Shown here: positions 1 through 9,492 of the stretch, piece after piece
Position numbering within the stretch: position 1 is the first letter of the stretch
Layout: each line of letters starts with the position of its first letter
Source: Acidiphilium sp. 37-60-79
Lineage (GTDB): Bacteria > Pseudomonadota > Alphaproteobacteria > Acetobacterales > Acetobacteraceae
Direction of reading: 5' to 3'
Length of the DNA: 64,000 nt
Assembly: GCA_002279355.1 (NCBI GenBank)
Contig: NCBV01000003.1
Span: forward strand, 1 to 64,000
Position numbers and translations under genes: made by a program
The notes under the pieces: model-generated
The model's database searches: none
Seen by the model: the letters and a program-made list of their open reading frames with translations, nothing else
What the model was told of the DNA's origin: nothing

Positions 1-110
1 TCGATGGCGCGGGATTGAGGGTGGGTGCCGAGGATTTGGCGGAGGAGGAGCAGAATCGCGGAGAGACGGTCGGTGAGGGATGGTGCAGAAATGTTAATAT
101 CACTCGCCAT
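1..110 (-). CDS. Partial hypothetical protein, N-terminus only
   Basis: An open frame reads leftwards from an ATG at 110 and leaves the window without a stop, giving about 36 residues that begin MASDINISAPSL and continue with a leucine-rich helix. I recognise no family. There is no clear Shine-Dalgarno sequence before the ATG. The frame is divergent from purB, so 111-230 would be a shared upstream region. It is too short to name, and could be spurious. Confidence 0.35.
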   Translation of the reverse strand, partial: MASDINISAPSLTDRLSAILLLLRQILGTHPQSRAI

Positions 111-230
111 GCGTTAATATTGCATAGGAGCGGAAGGGTGCGCAAGGCGAAAAAAGGGGGGTGGGTTGTCAGGGGCGGCGGGGCGGGTCAAAACGGATGG
201 GTTTGGTGGGTTTCAGCTTAGGAGTTATGC

Positions 231-1583
231 ATGGTTCCGCGTTATTCTCGTCCGGCGATGGTGTCGATTTGGCAGGATTTGAATCGGTATCGGATTTGGT
301 TTGACATTGAGGCGCATGCGGCTGAGGCGATGGCGGAGATTGGCGATATTCCGGAGGCGGCGGCGCGGGTGATTCGCACCAAGGGTGGTGCGAAGGTGGC
401 GGCGATGACGGAGGCGGATGTTGAGCGGATTGCCGCGATTGAGCGGGAGACGCGGCATGATGTGATTGCGTTTCTGACCTGGCTGGCGGAGGGGATTGGG
501 GCGGAGTCGCGTTATGTGCATTTGGGCATGACGTCATCGGATGTGTTGGATACGTGTTTGGCGGTGCAGCTCACTCAAGCGACGGATTTGTTGTTGCAGG
601 GGATTGATGCGGTGATGGCTGCGCTGAAGCGTCGGGCGATTGAGCACAAGCATACGCCGACGATTGGCCGCAGCCATGGGATTCATGCGGAGCCGACCAG
701 TTTTGGCCTCAAGTTGGCGGGGCATTATGCGGAGTTTGCGCGCAATCGGCTGCGGTTGGAGGCGGCGCGGCGGGAGATTGCGACCTGTGCGATTTCGGGT
801 GCGGTGGGAACGTTTGCGCATCTTGATCCGGCGATTGAGGCGCATGTGGCGGCGCAATTGGGGTTGGCGGTTGAGCCGGTTTCGACCCAAATAATTCCGC
901 GCGATCGGCATGCGGCGTATTTTACCACGCTTGCAGTGATTGCGACGGGCATTGAGCGGCTGGCGACGGAGGTTAGGCATTTGCAGCGCAGCGAAGTGCG
1001 CGAGGCGGAGGAGTTTTTCCATCCGGGGCAGAAGGGCTCATCGGCGATGCCGCATAAGCGCAATCCGGTATTGTCAGAAAATTTAACTGGGTTAGCGCGA
1101 GTGGTGCGCGGCTATGCGGTGCCAGCACTCGAGAATGTGGCGCTGTGGCATGAGCGCGATATTAGCCATTCGTCGGTTGAGCGGTTTGTGGGGCCGGATG
1201 CGACGATAACGCTAGATTTTGCCTTGCACCGGTTAGCGGGGATGATTGAGCAATTGACGATTTATCCTGAGCGGATGGCGGAGAATTTGGAGAGTTTGGG
1301 CGGCGTGGTGCATTCGGGCGAGGTGTTGTTATTGTTAGCACGCGCCGGGATTAGCCGCGAGGATGCGTATAAGATTATTCAGCGCAATGCGATGGCGACG
1401 TGGAGCGGGCTGGGGGGCGCGCAGGCGGGTGAGGTGCGGGCGAAGAATTTTCGTGATCATTTGATGGCTGATCCAGAAATTGTCGGGCGGATTAGCCCGG
1501 AGGCGTTGGATGTGGCGATGGATGCGCGGCTGCATCTGGCACGGGTGGAGACAATTTTTGCGCGGGTCTTTGGCCCGGGATGA
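231..1583 (+). CDS. purB: Adenylosuccinate lyase
   Basis: Adenylosuccinate lyase acts twice in purine synthesis, releasing fumarate from SAICAR and from adenylosuccinate in the cytosol. The 450-residue product has normal family length. The fumarase/aspartase-superfamily signature GSSAMPHKRNP is at residues 269-279 and a histidine-bearing SHGIHAEP motif at about 148-155. An N-terminal segment reading RYSRPAMVSIW is typical of PurB. The ATG is preceded by TTAGGAG at about 225-229, which supports this start. The next gene follows after 10 bases on the same strand. A second member of the superfamily (32188-33558) lacks the KRNP ending, so this copy is the better PurB candidate. Confidence 0.96.
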   Translation: MVPRYSRPAMVSIWQDLNRYRIWFDIEAHAAEAMAEIGDIPEAAARVIRTKGGAKVAAMTEADVERIAAIERETRHDVIAFLTWLAEGIGAESRYVHLGMTSSDVLDTCLAVQLTQATDLLLQGIDAVMAALKRRAIEHKHTPTIGRSHGIHAEPTSFGLKLAGHYAEFARNRLRLEAARREIATCAISGAVGTFAHLDPAIEAHVAAQLGLAVEPVSTQIIPRDRHAAYFTTLAVIATGIERLATEVRHLQRSEVREAEEFFHPGQKGSSAMPHKRNPVLSENLTGLARVVRGYAVPALENVALWHERDISHSSVERFVGPDATITLDFALHRLAGMIEQLTIYPERMAENLESLGGVVHSGEVLLLLARAGISREDAYKIIQRNAMATWSGLGGAQAGEVRAKNFRDHLMADPEIVGRISPEALDVAMDARLHLARVETIFARVFGPG

Positions 1584-1593
1584 TTGCTGGGCG

Positions 1594-2340
1594 ATGTGTT
1601 CGATTATTTTATCGTTGGTGCCCGGAGATCGCTGGCCGCTGTTAGTGGGGGCTAATCGCGATGAAATGCTGGATCGGCCATGGGATGCGCCGGGCCGGTT
1701 TTGGCCGGTGCGCGGGATTGTTGCCGGACGCGATCGCTTGGCCGGAGGGACGTGGCTGGGGCTGAATGATGATGGGGTGATGGCGGCGTTGCTGAACCGT
1801 GCGGGGAGCTTGGGGCCGACGGTGGGGCGGCGCAGCCGGGGTGAATTGGCGTTGCTCGCGTTGCGCGAGCGCAGCGCTGATGCGGCTTGTGCGCGGATTA
1901 TGGCGCTGGATTCTGGGGATTATCGCACTTTCAATATGGTGATTGCTGATGCGGCGGGCGGGTTTTTGCTGCGCGGGCTGGAGGCGGGGCCGCCAGAGGC
2001 GACGCCGCTCGCGGCGGGGGTGACGATGCTGACAGCGTATGAGCCGAATGATCCGACCTGTCCGCGGATTGCGCGCTATCGGCCACAGTTTGAGCGGGTG
2101 GCGCGGCCGATGCCGGGGGAGGTTGCACGGGTTGAGGATTGGGCGGCGTGGGCTGATTTGCTGGCGGATGAGGCGCCGCCGAAGGATTCGGCGATTCATA
2201 TCAAGCCGCGCGGTGGGTTTGGGACGATTTGTTCGAGCTTGATCGCGTTGGCGCCGGGGGCGCAGCAGTTTTTATTCGGCGCGGGGACACCCTTGATCTA
2301 CCATGACGTATATGGCAAGGTTTCGCTCCAATCGTCATAA
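1594..2340 (+). CDS. NRDE family protein (TANGO2-like)
   Basis: The 248-residue protein starts MCSII and carries ANRDEMLDRP near residue 20, the hallmark of the NRDE (DUF833) family that includes eukaryotic TANGO2. A cysteine directly after the initiator Met is the expected N-terminal nucleophile of this Ntn-hydrolase-like fold. This is why the start is placed at 1594 rather than at earlier in-frame codons inside purB. The biochemical role of bacterial members is not settled; TANGO2 has been linked to haem and lipid handling. It sits 10 bases after purB, possibly co-transcribed. Confidence 0.88.
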   Translation: MCSIILSLVPGDRWPLLVGANRDEMLDRPWDAPGRFWPVRGIVAGRDRLAGGTWLGLNDDGVMAALLNRAGSLGPTVGRRSRGELALLALRERSADAACARIMALDSGDYRTFNMVIADAAGGFLLRGLEAGPPEATPLAAGVTMLTAYEPNDPTCPRIARYRPQFERVARPMPGEVARVEDWAAWADLLADEAPPKDSAIHIKPRGGFGTICSSLIALAPGAQQFLFGAGTPLIYHDVYGKVSLQSS

Positions 2341-2351
2341 GGGAGCCTGTC

Positions 2352-2927
2352 ATGAAACGTCGGACTCAACGCTCGATCATTGCGGCGGCGGCTGGAGTGG
2401 CGCTTGCCTCTTGCTGTGCGACCGCCTTCGCCGCGCCTGAGACCTTGCAACTAACGCCGGGGAATATGCTGGCGCAGACACGGTCGTCTGCGATTTTATT
2501 CGATGTCACCGGCCGATATCGGCAATTGTCCGGGACGCTGAATTTCGACCCGGTTACGCATAGCTGCGACATTGACGTGACGTTTCAGACCCGCAGCTTG
2601 GCATTGCCGAATGCGATTGTACGGGCGCGCGTGATGTCAAAAAGCTTTCTTGATCCAGACCAATATCCGACCACCCAATTCAAAGGGGCCTGTGCCGATA
2701 ATGGCACCAAGCTGGTGGGGCAACTCACGATGCATGGGCAAACCCATCCCTTCACCATGGATGTCACAAACCAGATGCAGGGGGGCACGCTGGTTGGGTT
2801 TTATACCAAGGGCAAGCTTGATCGCTATCATTGGGGTTTGGACGGGCAGCAGATGACTGTTGGCAAAATTATTACGGTGATGAATGACATTTCGCTGAAC
2901 GGGCAGCCCCCAAAGGCGCCGCGCTAA
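2352..2927 (+). CDS. YceI family periplasmic lipid-binding protein
   Basis: The 191-residue protein has an N-terminal signal peptide with a basic start (MKRRTQR), a hydrophobic stretch and a likely cleavage after AFA at about residue 27. The mature part is a YceI-type lipocalin-like domain, recognisable by the segments ILFDVTGRYRQLSGTLNFDP and TMHGQTHPFTM. Family members bind isoprenoids or other amphiphiles in the periplasm. GGGAG 5 bases upstream supports the ATG at 2352. It follows the NRDE gene after 11 bases and meets the acyl-CoA synthetase gene tail to tail with a 4-base overlap. Confidence 0.9.
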   Translation: MKRRTQRSIIAAAAGVALASCCATAFAAPETLQLTPGNMLAQTRSSAILFDVTGRYRQLSGTLNFDPVTHSCDIDVTFQTRSLALPNAIVRARVMSKSFLDPDQYPTTQFKGACADNGTKLVGQLTMHGQTHPFTMDVTNQMQGGTLVGFYTKGKLDRYHWGLDGQQMTVGKIITVMNDISLNGQPPKAPR

Positions 2928-4702
2928 CGATCCGCATAGAGCTGGTCGATCGCTGCGGCGCAGCGGTCGGCTACGACGCTCCGGCGGAGTTTTAGGGTAG
3001 GCGTTAGTTCACCGGTCTCGACCGAGAAGGTTTGGTTGAGAATGGCGAAGCGGCGGATTTGCGCAACGCGAGCTTGGCTTTCGTTGATTTTATCAATGCC
3101 GCTTTGGATTTCTGCGCGCACCAGCGGGTTGTTTGCGGCATCATCGGGGTTGAGGTTATGGGCGGTGGCGAAGTGGGTTAGGGCCTCGCGTGAAAGTGTG
3201 ACGACAGCGACCAGGAACGGCCGCCGATCACCGACGACGATGCCGTGTTCGACCAAGGGGAGTGTTTCTAACTCTGCTTCGATGCCGGAGGGGGCGATGT
3301 TTTTGCCGCCTGCTGTGATAATCAGGTCTTTTTTACGCCCGGTGATGAAAAGATACCCGTCTTGATCGATCCGGCCGAGATCACCAGAGAGCAGCCAGCC
3401 ATTGATGAGGGTTTCTGCTGTTGCATCAGGCCGACCGACATATTCGGTGAATAATTTGCCGTCGCGCACCAGCACTTCGCCATCATCGCCGACTTTGATT
3501 TCGGTTCCCGGAATGGCGCGACCGACCGAGCCTAGGCGGTTGGCGCCGGGCAAATTGCTTGTGGTAGGGCCGCAGGTTTCCGATTGGCCGTAAAGTTCGT
3601 AAACCACCATATCGAGGCCGGTGAGGAATTCGAGGGTTTCTGGTGCAATCGGGGCGGCGCCGGAGATGAGCATGCGTGCGCCATCGAAGCCCAGCGCGGC
3701 TTTGACTTTGCGATAGACGAGGCGGTTGGCCAGATTATATTGGATCCGCAGCGTTAGGGGGCGGGGCAGCGCTTCACGGTCACGGCGATGCCATTCGCGG
3801 CCGATTTGTTGCGCCCAGGCGGCAATTTGGCCAGAGAGCCCTGATGATTGGGCCAGTTTTTGTTGCAGGCCTCCAGCCATTTTTTCCCAAACGCGCGGCA
3901 CGCCAAAAAATACGGTTGGACGCACTTGCGGCAAATGGGCTGCTAAATCTTGAACGGACTTGGCAAAATAGAGCGAAAATCCGAAGGCAGCGAAGCTGTG
4001 GACCGATAACATGCGCTCGGCGATATGGGCGAGCGGCAGATAGGAGATGGCGCGATCTGCGCGGGTTTGATGAAACATCAATTGCAGTACCCCGAGGCAT
4101 TGCGAGAGTGCGCCGTGCGATAGACCAACGGCTTTGGGCTGCCCCGTGGTGCCGGAGGTGTAAATCAGTGTGCCGAGGTCATCGGGCATGATTGCGGCCA
4201 ATCGAGATTGCCGTTCGTCATCGGGTAGATTGCGTCCTTGATCGAGCATGTTGGACCAGGAGGTGGCGGCTAGATTTTCACCATCGATCATCACGACCCG
4301 TGTTAGTGATGGTACGGTTGGCAAGATGGCGCTGAGTTTATCGAGTTGGGCCCTATTTTCGACGAATAATATCACCGATCCGCTATCCTGGAGAATAAAC
4401 TCCACCTCACTTGGGGCCGCCGTGAAATAGATGCCCACACTCACCGCGCCGATCATCATGATTGCTAAATCAGCCATCACCCATTCGCGCCGATTATAAG
4501 CGAAGATTGCCACGCGATCCTGGGGCTTGATACCAGCGGCAATCAGACTGCGCGCTAACGCGTTGACATTTTTTGCCAAATCACCCCAAGAGGTGGGGGC
4601 CCAGGCGTCGCCATTGCGGTGGTAGCATGCGGCGTCGGATTCGTGGCCGGAAGCGGTTGCGAGCAAGCGCTGCGGCGTTGGGACGAAGGGAAGATCAAGC
4701 AT
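2924..4702 (-). CDS. AMP-forming long-chain acyl-CoA synthetase
   Basis: This enzyme activates a fatty or branched carboxylic acid to its CoA thioester with ATP. The ANL-family AMP-binding motif YTSGTTGQPKAVGLSHG lies in the first third, and the motif around YGQSETCGP, the hinge LSGDLGRIDQDGYLFITGR and KDLIITAGGKNIAP follow in order. The roughly 590-residue length fits the FadD15/FACL subgroup. The start at 4702 has GAGG 7 bases upstream; an in-frame ATG at 4720 is possible. It overlaps the end of the BKACE gene and is the last gene of the branched acyl-CoA cluster, matching the place of AtuH-type synthetases. The true substrate is not visible from sequence. Confidence 0.9.
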   Translation of the reverse strand: MLDLPFVPTPQRLLATASGHESDAACYHRNGDAWAPTSWGDLAKNVNALARSLIAAGIKPQDRVAIFAYNRREWVMADLAIMMIGAVSVGIYFTAAPSEVEFILQDSGSVILFVENRAQLDKLSAILPTVPSLTRVVMIDGENLAATSWSNMLDQGRNLPDDERQSRLAAIMPDDLGTLIYTSGTTGQPKAVGLSHGALSQCLGVLQLMFHQTRADRAISYLPLAHIAERMLSVHSFAAFGFSLYFAKSVQDLAAHLPQVRPTVFFGVPRVWEKMAGGLQQKLAQSSGLSGQIAAWAQQIGREWHRRDREALPRPLTLRIQYNLANRLVYRKVKAALGFDGARMLISGAAPIAPETLEFLTGLDMVVYELYGQSETCGPTTSNLPGANRLGSVGRAIPGTEIKVGDDGEVLVRDGKLFTEYVGRPDATAETLINGWLLSGDLGRIDQDGYLFITGRKKDLIITAGGKNIAPSGIEAELETLPLVEHGIVVGDRRPFLVAVVTLSREALTHFATAHNLNPDDAANNPLVRAEIQSGIDKINESQARVAQIRRFAILNQTFSVETGELTPTLKLRRSVVADRCAAAIDQLYADR

Positions 4703-5579
4703 GAGCGACCTCGCTGTCATGGGCTGACAATCCTAAGAGCGCACGCGCCTCGTCAGGCGAAGCGATGACGCGACCTGCCTGTTTGGCACAGGTCGCAAGC
4801 GCCGCGATCAGGTCGCCATTGCCACGGGCGCGACCGCCATCGGGCAGGAAAAAACTATCTTCGAGGCCGGCGCGCAGCATGCCACCCATCTCGGCGACCT
4901 TTTGATGGACCGGCCATATTTCAGCGCGTCCGATCAGGGTGGCTTGCCAATGGGCTGAGGCTGGCATGAAGCGGCGGCAGAGTGCTAACACGTCATGATC
5001 GACAGGCATGCCGGATGCAACACCCATAACCAGGTTATACAACCCGGTGCGCATCATCCCGGCGCGACGGTATAGCTCGACAGATCGAACGATGCCGAGG
5101 TCAAAACACTCAAATTCCGGGCGGGTGCCCAGCTTTGCGCCCGCCTCTAACATTTTTGTAATTTTATTGACCGGATTATCGAACAGCATTGGTGGCCAAG
5201 CCCAACTGCCATCCTCGCGGGATTTAAGATAATTCAAGCTGCCCGCATTACAGGCCGCGATTTCCGGATGAATGCGCTCCATGCAGGCAACGGGCCCGCT
5301 GACATCGGCTCCGATCACGCCGGTGGATTGATTGATGATGACGCCAGGGCAGGCGGCGCGGATGGCCGACGCGATGGACGCAGCGATTTCCGGCTCCCAG
5401 GTGGGGAGATGGCCGAAATTCGGCCGTTGGTCGCGAAAATGGATGTGCATGATCGCGGCCCCTTGTTCGAACGCTTCACGCGCTGAACGGGCCATTTCGG
5501 CGGGCGTTACTGGCACGGGATGGGTTCGCGGGTCAGTGAGGACGCCGTTGACCGAGCAGGTCAGGATGACTTTATCCAT
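4695..5579 (-). CDS. Beta-keto acid cleavage enzyme (BKACE, DUF849)
   Basis: BKACE enzymes (the 3-keto-5-aminohexanoate cleavage family) exchange the acetate end of a beta-keto acid with acetyl-CoA, giving acetoacetate and an acyl-CoA, using a zinc-bound TIM barrel. The 294-residue length is normal. The start VILTCSVNG, the metal-ligand motif MHIHFRD and the NAGSLNYLKS segment are family features. The ATG at 5579 has GGAGGTGA just upstream and overlaps the preceding carboxylase gene by 8 bases, indicating translational coupling. Its placement where liuE-type HMG-CoA lyase genes usually sit suggests it handles the last carbon-carbon cleavage here; that role is inference. Confidence 0.88.
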   Translation of the reverse strand: MDKVILTCSVNGVLTDPRTHPVPVTPAEMARSAREAFEQGAAIMHIHFRDQRPNFGHLPTWEPEIAASIASAIRAACPGVIINQSTGVIGADVSGPVACMERIHPEIAACNAGSLNYLKSREDGSWAWPPMLFDNPVNKITKMLEAGAKLGTRPEFECFDLGIVRSVELYRRAGMMRTGLYNLVMGVASGMPVDHDVLALCRRFMPASAHWQATLIGRAEIWPVHQKVAEMGGMLRAGLEDSFFLPDGGRARGNGDLIAALATCAKQAGRVIASPDEARALLGLSAHDSEVAHA

Positions 5580-7536
5580 CAATCACCTCCGGTTCGTTGA
5601 GATACTCCACGATGATCATCACCACGCCACCGGCGATTTGGGTGCCCAGGTCGCACTCCAGACGGGTCACGCGACATGCGGCCGATGCAGTGACAACGGT
5701 TTCCATTTTCATCGCCTCAATAACAGCGAGTTTGCCACCTACTTCGAGCCGATCGCCTTCGCTCACGCACATGATCAGGCGGCCTGATAACGGCGCAAGT
5801 ATATGCGGATCGCGGCGGTTTTTGCGCGTAACTTGCGCCGCGTTGATGTCCTGAAATTCGTGGGTTTGACCGTCTATCGAGAGTGCGATTATGCCGCCAT
5901 GCTCGAGGGCTATGGCCGATCCACCGACGCCGTTTGCGATATAGCGGAGGGTTTGACCGTTTCGGGTTAGCGCGCTGATTGTGATGACTGGGTTTTGCGC
6001 GACCGAGATTTCCCATTGGCGTTCGACCGCGACGATTTGGCAATCGCGTTGATGCTCGGCGCAAGTTAAGGTTAGTTCAACAGGTGCGGCAGGGCGATTG
6101 AATAGGCCGTGATGGTCAATGCCCGCGCAAATTGCGGCGGCCAGCGCCCAGGCAAGTGTGGTTGCGTGCGCGGCATCATCGGTTTGTGGCGGACGCCAGC
6201 CATCAAGTGTGTCGATCCGCAGGCGATTGGCTCGGAACTCGGCGCTTTCTAACAGATCGATCAAGAAGCTGGCATTGGTTGTCACGCCCAAGATTGGTGA
6301 TTCGGCGAGGGCGGATTGCAGGCGGCGAATGGATTCGGCGCGGTTGCGCCCATGAGCAATGATTTTGGCTAACATCGAATCATAATATGGGGTGACGATG
6401 GCGCCTTCGGAGATGCCGGAATCGATTCTGATGCCGGGGGATGTTGGCGCTGGCCGCCAATAGCGGATGATTCCGGTTTGCGGTGCGAATTGCCGATCAG
6501 GGTTTTCGGCGCATAGCCTTGCTTCGATTGCGTGGCCACTGGTGACGATGTCGTCCTGCCCACAGGGCAAGGCTTCGCCGGCAGCGATGCGCAATTGCCA
6601 ATCCACCAAGTCGATGCCGGTGATGGCTTCGGTTACGGTATGCTCCACTTGGATGCGGGTATTCATTTCCAGAAAGTAAAATTGATCGGATTGATCGAGA
6701 ATGAATTCGACCGTTCCAACGCCGAGATAATTCACGCTGCATGCGGCTTTCACTGCCGCCATATGCAAGGCGGTTCGGACTTGCATTGGGAGCGAGGACG
6801 CGGGTGCTTCCTCGATGATCTTTTGGCGACGGCGCTGGGCGGTGCAATCGCGATCGCTCAAATGGAGGATCGTACCGAATGCATCACCGCAAATCTGAAC
6901 TTCGATATGACGGCCGTTGTTGATGAGTTTTTCTAACATCAGCCGGTCATCACCAAAGCTTGATTTGGCTTCGCGCCGTGCGGCTGCCAAGGCATCGTTG
7001 AGATCATCGAGATGATTGACGATCCGCATGCCGCGACCACCGCCACCCGCGACGGCTTTGATGAGGAGTGGCGTTCCGAGTGCAGCGGCCTCCGCTGTTA
7101 GGGTTGTATTGGATTGATCGGCGCCGTCATAGCCAGGCACGACGGGAACGCCGTGCCTGCGCAGATGGGCTTTGGCTTGGCCTTTATCGCCCATCAGAGT
7201 GATGGTTTCAGGGCGTGGGCCGATGAAGATGATGTCGGCTGTTTGGCAGGCTTCGGCGAATGCGGCGCGCTCGGCGAGGAATCCATAGCCGGGATGGATG
7301 GCATCGGCGCCGGAGGCGATGGCGGCGGCGATGAGTTTGGGAATATCGAGATAGGTCGCTGCGGGGTCGCCCGCGCCTAACGCGACTGAACGATCCGCGA
7401 GAGCCACAAAGGGAGCATTTTGATCGGCCTCGCTATAGACGGCGACTGTTCGGTATCCTGCGCTACGGGCAGAGCGGATGATCCGGCTGGCGATTTCGCC
7501 ACGGTTTGCCACCATGATTGTCTGCATTGGGCGCAT
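5572..7536 (-). CDS. Acyl-CoA carboxylase biotin-containing alpha subunit (methylcrotonyl/geranyl-CoA type)
   Basis: This subunit carboxylates biotin with ATP and bicarbonate and passes the carboxyl group to the beta subunit encoded at 9493-11100. The 654-residue protein starts with the biotin carboxylase motif IMVANRGEIASRIIRSA, has the ATP-grasp motif KAVAGGGGRGMRI and ends with a biotinyl domain whose lysine is in EAMKME. Length and layout match LiuD/AtuF. The ATG at 7536 overlaps the hydratase stop by one base (TAATG); an in-frame ATG at 7527 is the alternative. Whether the substrate is methylcrotonyl-CoA or geranyl-CoA cannot be fixed from this subunit; the beta-subunit ending and the dehydrogenase favour the geranyl-CoA type. 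Confidence 0.93.
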   Translation of the reverse strand: MRPMQTIMVANRGEIASRIIRSARSAGYRTVAVYSEADQNAPFVALADRSVALGAGDPAATYLDIPKLIAAAIASGADAIHPGYGFLAERAAFAEACQTADIIFIGPRPETITLMGDKGQAKAHLRRHGVPVVPGYDGADQSNTTLTAEAAALGTPLLIKAVAGGGGRGMRIVNHLDDLNDALAAARREAKSSFGDDRLMLEKLINNGRHIEVQICGDAFGTILHLSDRDCTAQRRRQKIIEEAPASSLPMQVRTALHMAAVKAACSVNYLGVGTVEFILDQSDQFYFLEMNTRIQVEHTVTEAITGIDLVDWQLRIAAGEALPCGQDDIVTSGHAIEARLCAENPDRQFAPQTGIIRYWRPAPTSPGIRIDSGISEGAIVTPYYDSMLAKIIAHGRNRAESIRRLQSALAESPILGVTTNASFLIDLLESAEFRANRLRIDTLDGWRPPQTDDAAHATTLAWALAAAICAGIDHHGLFNRPAAPVELTLTCAEHQRDCQIVAVERQWEISVAQNPVITISALTRNGQTLRYIANGVGGSAIALEHGGIIALSIDGQTHEFQDINAAQVTRKNRRDPHILAPLSGRLIMCVSEGDRLEVGGKLAVIEAMKMETVVTASAACRVTRLECDLGTQIAGGVVMIIVEYLNEPEVIDG

Positions 7537-8330
7537 TAGGCGGGGTTACCCGACCAGCTCGGCGGGCGCCGGGCGAGAAAGGCGGCGATGCCTTCTTCGG
7601 CCTCAGCACCGCGTGCAGCGGCGATGAAAAGATCAGCCGCGTGTTGGATGTAGCAATCCGGTGTTAGGGTTCGAGCGTCACGGGCGAGGGATTTGGTGGC
7701 TGCGATGGCGGCGGGGGCCGCGGCGCGGAGTGTGGCGATGGTTTGCGCGAGTGCAACCTCAAGGGCAGCATGGTCTTCGCATAGGATATCGAGCAGGCTG
7801 AGGTTTTTTGCCTCATCCGCGGTGAGCGATTGGGCGGTGATGGCGAGGCGTTTGGCGGTGACATAGCCGGTGCGGGCGATAACGAAGGGGAGAATTTGCG
7901 CGGGGATGAGGCCGAGCGTGACTTCGCTTAGGCGAAAGCGGGTTTGGCCGGTTGCTAACACGATGTCCGCTGCGCAGGCGAGACCGATGCCGCCACCGAT
8001 CACGCTGCCTTGCACGCAGGCGATGATGGGTTTGGGATGTGCTGCGATTTGTGCGCAGAGCGCGCCGAATTGTTGGTTGGCGGCGCGGAGTGCTGCATCG
8101 TCAGGATTGGCGCGGGCGGCGGCGGATTCGGCGAGGTCAGCGCCGGCGCAGAAATGATCGCCCGCACCACGCAGGACTATGATCCGGTCTGGCGCATGAT
8201 CGGCGGCTTTGGTGAGTGCGGTTTCGAGCGCGCTGATCATGCGCGCGGTCAGGGCGTTGCGCGCCTGGGGGCGGTTGAGCGTGATGGTCACCACGCCCGA
8301 ATCGCGTCCGATAACAACCAGAGGCTCCAT
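7536..8330 (-). CDS. Enoyl-CoA hydratase family (methylglutaconyl / isohexenylglutaconyl-CoA hydratase type)
   Basis: A crotonase-fold protein of about 264 residues with the oxyanion-hole motif FCAGADLAE and the segment GSVIGGGIGLACAADIVLA. The C-terminal AFLARRPPSW ending resembles hydratases of the leucine and acyclic terpene pathways (LiuC, AtuE). It would hydrate the unsaturated glutaconyl-CoA made by the neighbouring carboxylase. The ATG at 8330 overlaps the stop of the acyl-CoA dehydrogenase (GTGATG); the preceding GTG at 8333 is an alternative start. The tight packing makes co-translation likely. Confidence 0.9.
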   Translation of the reverse strand: MEPLVVIGRDSGVVTITLNRPQARNALTARMISALETALTKAADHAPDRIIVLRGAGDHFCAGADLAESAAARANPDDAALRAANQQFGALCAQIAAHPKPIIACVQGSVIGGGIGLACAADIVLATGQTRFRLSEVTLGLIPAQILPFVIARTGYVTAKRLAITAQSLTADEAKNLSLLDILCEDHAALEVALAQTIATLRAAAPAAIAATKSLARDARTLTPDCYIQHAADLFIAAARGAEAEEGIAAFLARRPPSWSGNPA

Positions 8331-9484
8331 CACCCTGCCCTGCCCGGCAATGTCCCTTCGAGTTTGGCGATGATCCCTAACATGATTTCATCCGCGCCGC
8401 CGCCGATCGAGACAAGGCGGCCATCACGGTAGGCGCGCGAGATCGGGTTGTCCCAGGTATAGCCCATGCCGCCCCAATATTGCAGGCAGGAATCCGCGAC
8501 TTCGCGGCTGAGGCGACCGCATTTGAGTTTGGCCATCGAGGCGAGGCGGGTGACATCTTGACCGGAGACATAGCCTTCCACCGCACGGTAGGTTAGGGCG
8601 CGCAGGGCTTCGACTTCGGTGCGGAGTTCGGCGAGGCGGAAATGCACGACTTGGTTATCGAGGATGGGTTTGCCGAACGTTTTACGGTCACGGGTGTAGA
8701 CGATGGTTTGATCGATGAGGCGATCAAGCATGATCAGCGAGTTTGCAGCGGCCCAGAGGCGTTCTTCTTGAAATTGCAGCATTTGAAAGGTGAAGCCGAG
8801 ACCTTCCTGGCCGATCAGGTTGCGTTGGGGCACGCGCACGTCATCGAAGAAAATTTGGGCGGTGTCCGACGAATTCATGCCGATTTTGTGGATTTTTTGC
8901 CGCACGATGCCGCGCAACGCGGTGGGCACGATGATCAGGGATTTGTTTTTATGGGGCTTATCATCAGAGGTATTGGCGAGTAGGCAGATCCAATCGGCTT
9001 GCAGACCGTTGGTGATCCACATTTTTGAGCCATTGATGATGTAGTCGCTGCCGTCTTTGCGGGCGGTGGTTTTGACCGCCGCGACATCTGAGCCGCCGCC
9101 GGGTTCACTGACGGCGACGCAGCCGACCATGTCACCAGCGATGGCGGGGGTGAGAAATTCGCGTCGGAGGGCATCCGAGCCGAAGCGTGCAAGCGCCGGG
9201 GTGCACATATCGGTATGCACACCAATGGCCATCGGCACGCCGCCGCAATCGCACGCGCCGAGCGCTTCGGCGACCACGGCGGAATAACTAAAATCGAGGC
9301 CGAGGCCGCCATACGCCTCTGGATATTTTACCCCGAGCAGGCCGAGATTGCCCATTTTTTTGAACAGATGGTGGGCGGGAAACGCGCCGGCTTCCTCCCA
9401 TTCATGGATGTGGGGATTGATTTCCTGGGCGACGAATTTCAACACCGTGTCGCGCAGTTGGTGATGTTCGGTGGTGAGTTGCAT
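8330..9484 (-). CDS. Acyl-CoA dehydrogenase (citronellyl-CoA or isovaleryl-CoA type)
   Basis: An FAD-dependent dehydrogenase of about 384 residues that makes the alpha-beta double bond in an acyl-CoA. FAD- and substrate-loop motifs appear as VAVSEPGGGSD and KMWITNG, and the C-terminal domain has YWGGMGYTWDNPISRAYRD. The N-terminal part, with EINPHIHEWEEAG and GLLGVKYPEAYGGLGLD, looks to me closer to citronellyl-CoA dehydrogenase (AtuD) than to isovaleryl-CoA dehydrogenase. The start at 9484 is chosen because AGGAG stands 7 bases upstream and the coding match begins there. It lies 8 bases after the carboxyltransferase stop. Confidence 0.9.
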   Translation of the reverse strand: MQLTTEHHQLRDTVLKFVAQEINPHIHEWEEAGAFPAHHLFKKMGNLGLLGVKYPEAYGGLGLDFSYSAVVAEALGACDCGGVPMAIGVHTDMCTPALARFGSDALRREFLTPAIAGDMVGCVAVSEPGGGSDVAAVKTTARKDGSDYIINGSKMWITNGLQADWICLLANTSDDKPHKNKSLIIVPTALRGIVRQKIHKIGMNSSDTAQIFFDDVRVPQRNLIGQEGLGFTFQMLQFQEERLWAAANSLIMLDRLIDQTIVYTRDRKTFGKPILDNQVVHFRLAELRTEVEALRALTYRAVEGYVSGQDVTRLASMAKLKCGRLSREVADSCLQYWGGMGYTWDNPISRAYRDGRLVSIGGGADEIMLGIIAKLEGTLPGRAG

Positions 9485-9492
9485 GATGGCTC